A stretch of DNA of 8,649 nucleotides from Prolixibacteraceae bacterium. Lineage in GTDB: Bacteria; Bacteroidota; Bacteroidia; Bacteroidales; Prolixibacteraceae. A model generated the notes under the pieces. It was not told the DNA's origin and searched no databases. It worked only from the letters and a program-made list of their open reading frames with translations. Below are positions 5,906-8,649 of this stretch, piece by piece (within the stretch, counting starts at the first letter, position 1; each line of letters opens with the position of its first letter). The stretch lies in contig DMFR01000389.1 in the NCBI GenBank assembly GCA_003450125.1, positions 11,894 to 20,542 of the forward strand, written 5' to 3'. The translations under genes were made by a program, and so were the position numbers.

Positions 5906-7528
5906 TTACTTCTTGACAGTGGTTTTGATGCTGTCTTTCAGGGTAAGGCCTTCGGCAGTCATGGTCCAGTATTTATTGACCATATCGCCATCCCACATAT
6001 TGCTTACATTCTCGATGTCATGGATCACGGATTTCATTTTATCGTTCATGAAAATGGATTTGCCTTCCGGTACCTTCAGGATCATGGAGACTTCCTGTTC
6101 TCTCCATTTGGCGTCATCCTTGAGCATATAATAGGGGTCCAGCTGCAGGGTAGAATCCTTTTGCGCAAAATTGTAGGTGATTTGCTCCACGTTCTTGAGG
6201 GCATCCTCAGTGTTGCTTCCGCGCGAACGTTTTTTGATCTGGAGTAAAAATTCACCCGTCGTGCTTTTTTCTATGGTAAAATATGGATGTCCAAGTAGTT
6301 TTTCTTTCCCGTTCACCTCGGCCACTTTCATGCGGTCGAAGTTGATATCATGGTCGATCAACGATTCATACAAATCCTCGTTCACATCCAGGTAAATGGT
6401 TTTGCAATTGTTGCATTCCACTTTCTGGGTAGCAGTCTGGCTGGTTTGCTTAGAGAAATTACCGGCCTGGTTAACGCCTACCACAATCAAAGTTATAAGA
6501 GCCAGCAACCAAATGGCGAATGTTCCCATTCCGATCAGCCGGTTATTGGTTTTGTACCTGAAAAGGAGTTTGGTCCCGATAAAAAGGATCACCAGAATTG
6601 GAATTCCAACGAGGAAAATAAGGGCAATCAGTGAGATGGTATAGGCTCCCGGGCTAACAAAGTGGTTGACCAGGTTGGACATGTTGATGTCCGAATCCCA
6701 TCCGAAGTTCCAGGGGCCCCCGTGAAGGAAAGAATGGCCCATGACCATGGTGGTCACAAACCCGATCAGGCTGGCAATACCGGCCAGGATCAGGAAAGCG
6801 CCAAAGAGCAAAACCACCACACGAAGGACCACCCTGAGCGTACTTCCCACCACATCACCAAAGCGGTCCATCCGGGAACCGACCCTGTCGTTATCGGGTG
6901 AATGCATGAACTTGTTGTAACTCTCACCAACTTCCTTGACTTCCTCACGGATGGATTTTTCAATGTTGGAGATGGTGGCTTCCTTTCCCCTCATTTCGAG
7001 CCTTTGAGCCGTTGTCTTGGCTTTGGGGACTACGATCCAGAGTATAATATAAATCAGCAGTGATGAGCCCAGTCCCAGAAAAATTAGCAGTACAAAAATG
7101 ACCCTGAGGACGACCATATCAATGTTAAAATAGGCGCCCAATCCTGAACAGACCCCACCCAGTACGCGGTTGTCGCCATCACGGTAAAGTCGACGGCGGA
7201 TGGGTTGCTCTTGTTCCACCGCTGCGGCTCCTGGCCCTGTGGCAGCAGAAGGTTCCTGGTCCCCGGGTTCCATAAAGTCTTCGGCTTTTCCCATTCGGGC
7301 AATCACCTCATCGACCATGGCATCAGTGACGACTTCCACTTTATTGGCCGTTCTATCGATCAACAGTTCGGCAATGCGCGCTTCAATATCTTGTAGGATT
7401 TCCTGACCTTCCAGCGCCTTGCCGAAATGACGGTTCAACATTTGTAAATACCGTTGGAGTTTTTCGAAGGCATCTTCATCGATGTGAAAAATGCTCCCAC
7501 TAATGTTGATTGTAAATGTCTTTTTCAT
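5906..7528 (-). CDS. PspC domain membrane protein, long Bacteroidota form
   Basis: This 540-residue protein carries a PspC domain at about 111-171 (RRRLYRDGDNRVLGGVCSGL, then two helices at 137-151 and 154-168). Before it lies a soluble N-terminal module (1-85, MKKTFTINISGSIFHIDEDA and EILQDIEARIAEL) that is typical of the long PspC proteins of Bacteroidota. After it come a charged linker (172-228), membrane segments at about 232-262, 296-320 and 334-352, and a soluble, probably beta-rich C-terminal domain (370-540). That domain begins with a CxxC pair, C372 and C375 in ECNNCKTIYL. PspC in enterobacteria senses envelope stress and relieves PspA/PspF control. No pspA or pspF is seen here, so the role is inferred only as envelope-related. 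The ATG at 7528 is 45 bases after the padR stop, so the two genes are probably co-transcribed. An alanine-, proline- and glutamate-rich segment (87-108) separates the N-module from PspC. Confidence 0.9.
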   Translation of the reverse strand: MKKTFTINISGSIFHIDEDAFEKLQRYLQMLNRHFGKALEGQEILQDIEARIAELLIDRTANKVEVVTDAMVDEVIARMGKAEDFMEPGDQEPSAATGPGAAAVEQEQPIRRRLYRDGDNRVLGGVCSGLGAYFNIDMVVLRVIFVLLIFLGLGSSLLIYIILWIVVPKAKTTAQRLEMRGKEATISNIEKSIREEVKEVGESYNKFMHSPDNDRVGSRMDRFGDVVGSTLRVVLRVVVLLFGAFLILAGIASLIGFVTTMVMGHSFLHGGPWNFGWDSDINMSNLVNHFVSPGAYTISLIALIFLVGIPILVILFIGTKLLFRYKTNNRLIGMGTFAIWLLALITLIVVGVNQAGNFSKQTSQTATQKVECNNCKTIYLDVNEDLYESLIDHDINFDRMKVAEVNGKEKLLGHPYFTIEKSTTGEFLLQIKKRSRGSNTEDALKNVEQITYNFAQKDSTLQLDPYYMLKDDAKWREQEVSMILKVPEGKSIFMNDKMKSVIHDIENVSNMWDGDMVNKYWTMTAEGLTLKDSIKTTVKK

Positions 7529-7573
7529 TTTTTGAGATTTTTTCCGATTCGTTTTCGTTATACTGAAGATGAC

Positions 7574-7903
7574 CTACTTATGTTGTTTGATCATTCTGAC
7601 GGCCTCCACCAATTCGTCCCATGAATCGCCCATTTCATGGAGAAAGAAACGGCCTTCTTCGGTGAGTTCATAGTATTTACGGGGAGGTCCCTGGGTGGAT
7701 TCTTCCCACTTGTAGGCCAGAAGGCCGTCGTTTTTCAGCCGGGTCAGCAGTGGGTATAATGTTCCTTCCACCACGATCATCTTCGAGACTTTCAATTCCT
7801 CGATGATATCGCTTGCATACAAGGGCTTCCCGTCGATGACCAGCAATATGCAGTATTCGAGAACCCCCTTGCGCATTTGAGCCTTTGTATTGTTCAGATC
7901 CAT
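7574..7903 (-). CDS. PadR family transcriptional regulator
   Basis: This 109-residue protein has the usual length of small PadR regulators. It is a winged-helix DNA-binding domain: helices around GVLEYCILLVID (13-24) and YASDIIEELK (29-38), the recognition region EGTLYPLLTRLKNDGLL (46-62), and the wing GPPRKYYELTEEG (72-84). The C-terminal helix SWDELVEAVRMI (94-105) is the likely dimerisation part. PadR proteins are cytoplasmic repressors, often self-controlled and responding to small molecules or cell stress. It lies directly upstream of pspC in the same direction. An AAGGA about 12 bases before the ATG is a weak ribosome-binding match. The palindrome at 8075-8095 over its promoter suggests autoregulation of the operon. 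Confidence 0.93.
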   Translation of the reverse strand: MDLNNTKAQMRKGVLEYCILLVIDGKPLYASDIIEELKVSKMIVVEGTLYPLLTRLKNDGLLAYKWEESTQGPPRKYYELTEEGRFFLHEMGDSWDELVEAVRMIKQHK

Positions 7904-8053
7904 TGCTTTTATCCTTTTAAAATTCGTTCAAATAATCACTACAAAAAGTGGGTCATAATTTTATGTTGGTGAGACGATCGGTTTTTGGGTTGGTTACAGT
8001 TGTAAGGAACTTTATTAAAACCTCTACCTTCTCTTACATTGTTATTGGCTTTA

Positions 8054-8087
8054 CAAATATACTAACTTTAAATGGTACTTTGCAACA
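8054..8087 (-). promoter_or_regulatory. Predicted promoter of the padR-pspC operon
   Basis: On the minus strand TATATTTG (8061-8054) matches the -7 consensus TAnnTTTG. A TTG lies 21 bases upstream (8085-8083), inside the padR palindrome. Transcription would start near 8047 and leave a leader of about 140 bases before the padR ATG. Confidence 0.6.
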
Positions 8088-8095
8088 CAAAGTAC
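8075..8095. promoter_or_regulatory. Probable PadR operator palindrome
   Basis: GTACTTTG (8075-8082) and CAAAGTAC (8088-8095) are exact reverse complements around a 5-base centre. The site covers the predicted -33 region of padR, a place where a bound repressor would block RNA polymerase. The link to PadR is inferred from position and symmetry. From memory, similar TACTTTG palindromes precede padR genes in Bacteroidota; this was not checked. Confidence 0.6.
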
Positions 8096-8096
8096 T

Positions 8097-8155
8097 CGGT
8101 GCTCGACTGAACGCAAAAACTGAGTGGTGCGCGGGGTCAGGGTCGGAGGCGATCA
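8097..8155. other. Compositional breakpoint (AT-rich to GC-rich DNA)
   Basis: Up to the padR operator the sequence is AT-rich and uses Bacteroidota signals. Just after it the sequence turns GC-rich and stays so to the right edge, and the next gene has a strong GGAGG ribosome binding site (8145-8149). No integrase, target-site repeat or tRNA marks the change. An assembly joint or a transfer border somewhere between about 8096 and 8150 is likely; the exact base cannot be fixed. Confidence 0.7.
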
Positions 8156-8620
8156 ATGGGGAAGTGGCTGCGACGCATTCGCGGTGCAATCGGCATGGGT
8201 TTCACCTGGGCGGTCGCATGGTCCATCGCGGGCCTCGTGCCGCGTTGGTTGTTCGGCTTCAATACCGACGCTCCTTTCCCTATCATCTTCGGTGTGCTCG
8301 GCTTTATTGCCGGGGTCATATTCTCCGGGCTCCTCATGCTGACCGAGGGCCGTCGCGGGTTTGATGAGTTATCGCTTCCGCGCTTTGCGGCGTGGGGTGC
8401 CGTGGGCGGTTTCCTCCTGTCGGCGATCTTCACCAGGGCCGCGTCCCTTGGCTTCGGAGACGCGCTAGCGATTGTCCCCACGTTCGCCGTTGCGAGCGCG
8501 ATCTGCGCTTCTGGTTCGCTCGCTTTGGCCAGGCGAGCGGGAATGCGAGAATTGCCCGACAGTCGTGGGGATACCGCCGAGGCCGAACTCGCCGACCATG
8601 AGAAGCGGCAATTGCTTTGA
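8156..8620 (+). CDS. Hypothetical four-helix membrane protein, probably of a GC-rich phylum
   Basis: This 154-residue protein has a basic N-terminus (MGKWLRRIRG) and hydrophobic segments at about 12-30, 41-62, 78-95 and 100-126, then a charged tail (127-154). A short conserved-looking stretch, RRGFDELSLPRFAAWGAVGG (66-85), joins helices 2 and 3. From memory this resembles uncharacterised membrane proteins of Gemmatimonadota; no function is known and none is proposed. GGAGG at 8145-8149, six bases before the ATG, fixes the start and differs from every other gene in the window, none of which has a clear Shine-Dalgarno. Codon third positions are strongly G/C-rich, and base composition is about 63% GC against roughly 45-50% in the other genes. 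The gene is divergent from padR. It may belong to another organism if the contig is chimeric. Confidence 0.72.
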   Translation: MGKWLRRIRGAIGMGFTWAVAWSIAGLVPRWLFGFNTDAPFPIIFGVLGFIAGVIFSGLLMLTEGRRGFDELSLPRFAAWGAVGGFLLSAIFTRAASLGFGDALAIVPTFAVASAICASGSLALARRAGMRELPDSRGDTAEAELADHEKRQLL

Positions 8621-8649
8621 AGGAGTTGGGCGCGCGGGACGTGTACGTT

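Noticed and set aside
5906..7528. A full Psp phage-shock operon
   Set aside because: Only a PspC domain protein is present; no PspA, PspB or PspF-like gene lies in the window.
7948..8364. Plus-strand open frame of 138 residues across the compositional break
   Set aside because: It spans the padR promoter and the GC shift, has no recognisable domain, and overlaps the 8156-8620 gene, which has a strong ribosome binding site and membrane helices.
8137..8481. Minus-strand frame of 114 residues opposite the right-end membrane protein
   Set aside because: High-GC DNA often gives long antisense frames; the protein is low in structure-like patterns and has no ribosome binding site.
8600..8649. Possible integron attC site after the right-end gene (GTTGGGC near 8625)
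   Set aside because: One seven-base match to GTTRRRY is expected by chance; no partner RYYYAAC with pairing arms is visible and the window ends here.

Overview
The window looks like a metagenomic or draft contig of a Bacteroidota bacterium (probably an environmental Bacteroidales-type lineage) with a compositionally foreign stretch at its right end. Evidence for Bacteroidota is the gene content: a MarC protein, a tandem FAS1-domain lipoprotein, and a PadR plus PspC pair whose long PspC protein has an N-terminal extension. In addition, the genes up to about 8.1 kb lack clear Shine-Dalgarno sequences, and several upstream regions carry TTTG/TTG-N18-21-TAnnTTTG promoters.

Layout: (1) 1-1520, minus: the N-terminal 506 codons of a B12-binding-type radical SAM protein with a GTG start, running off the left edge. 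(2) 1521-1665: divergent intergenic region filled by an A/T-rich inverted repeat (R1) that carries the best promoter match for the radical SAM gene. (3) 1666-2304, plus: MarC-family membrane protein. (4) 2305-2557: a second inverted repeat (R2) and the terminator hairpin of the next gene. (5) 2558-4060, minus: FAS1 lipoprotein. (6) 4061-4471: AT-rich divergent regulatory region. (7) 4472-5299, plus: aldo/keto reductase. (8) 5300-5905: a long gap holding a striking 185-bp hairpin-forming repeat (R3) built of 11-bp units, then the terminator of the pspC operon. (9) 5906-7903, minus: padR followed by pspC, a two-gene operon with a PadR-type palindrome over its promoter at 8054-8095. (10) About 8097-8649: abruptly GC-rich DNA (63% in a hand count of 8161-8220) with a strong GGAGG ribosome binding site and a four-helix membrane protein resembling Gemmatimonadota hypothetical proteins. 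This is either an assembly chimera or a recent transfer.

No multi-gene pathway is visible. The genes are mostly single transcription units in alternating orientation. The clear functional link is padR-pspC, a probable autoregulated envelope-stress-type operon. The most unusual content is intergenic: three hairpin repeats of unrelated sequence share one design (short 9-11-bp units iterated in each arm, near-perfect inverted symmetry, and extra unit copies on the right side). No RNA genes, CRISPR arrays, insertion sequences or phage genes were found.
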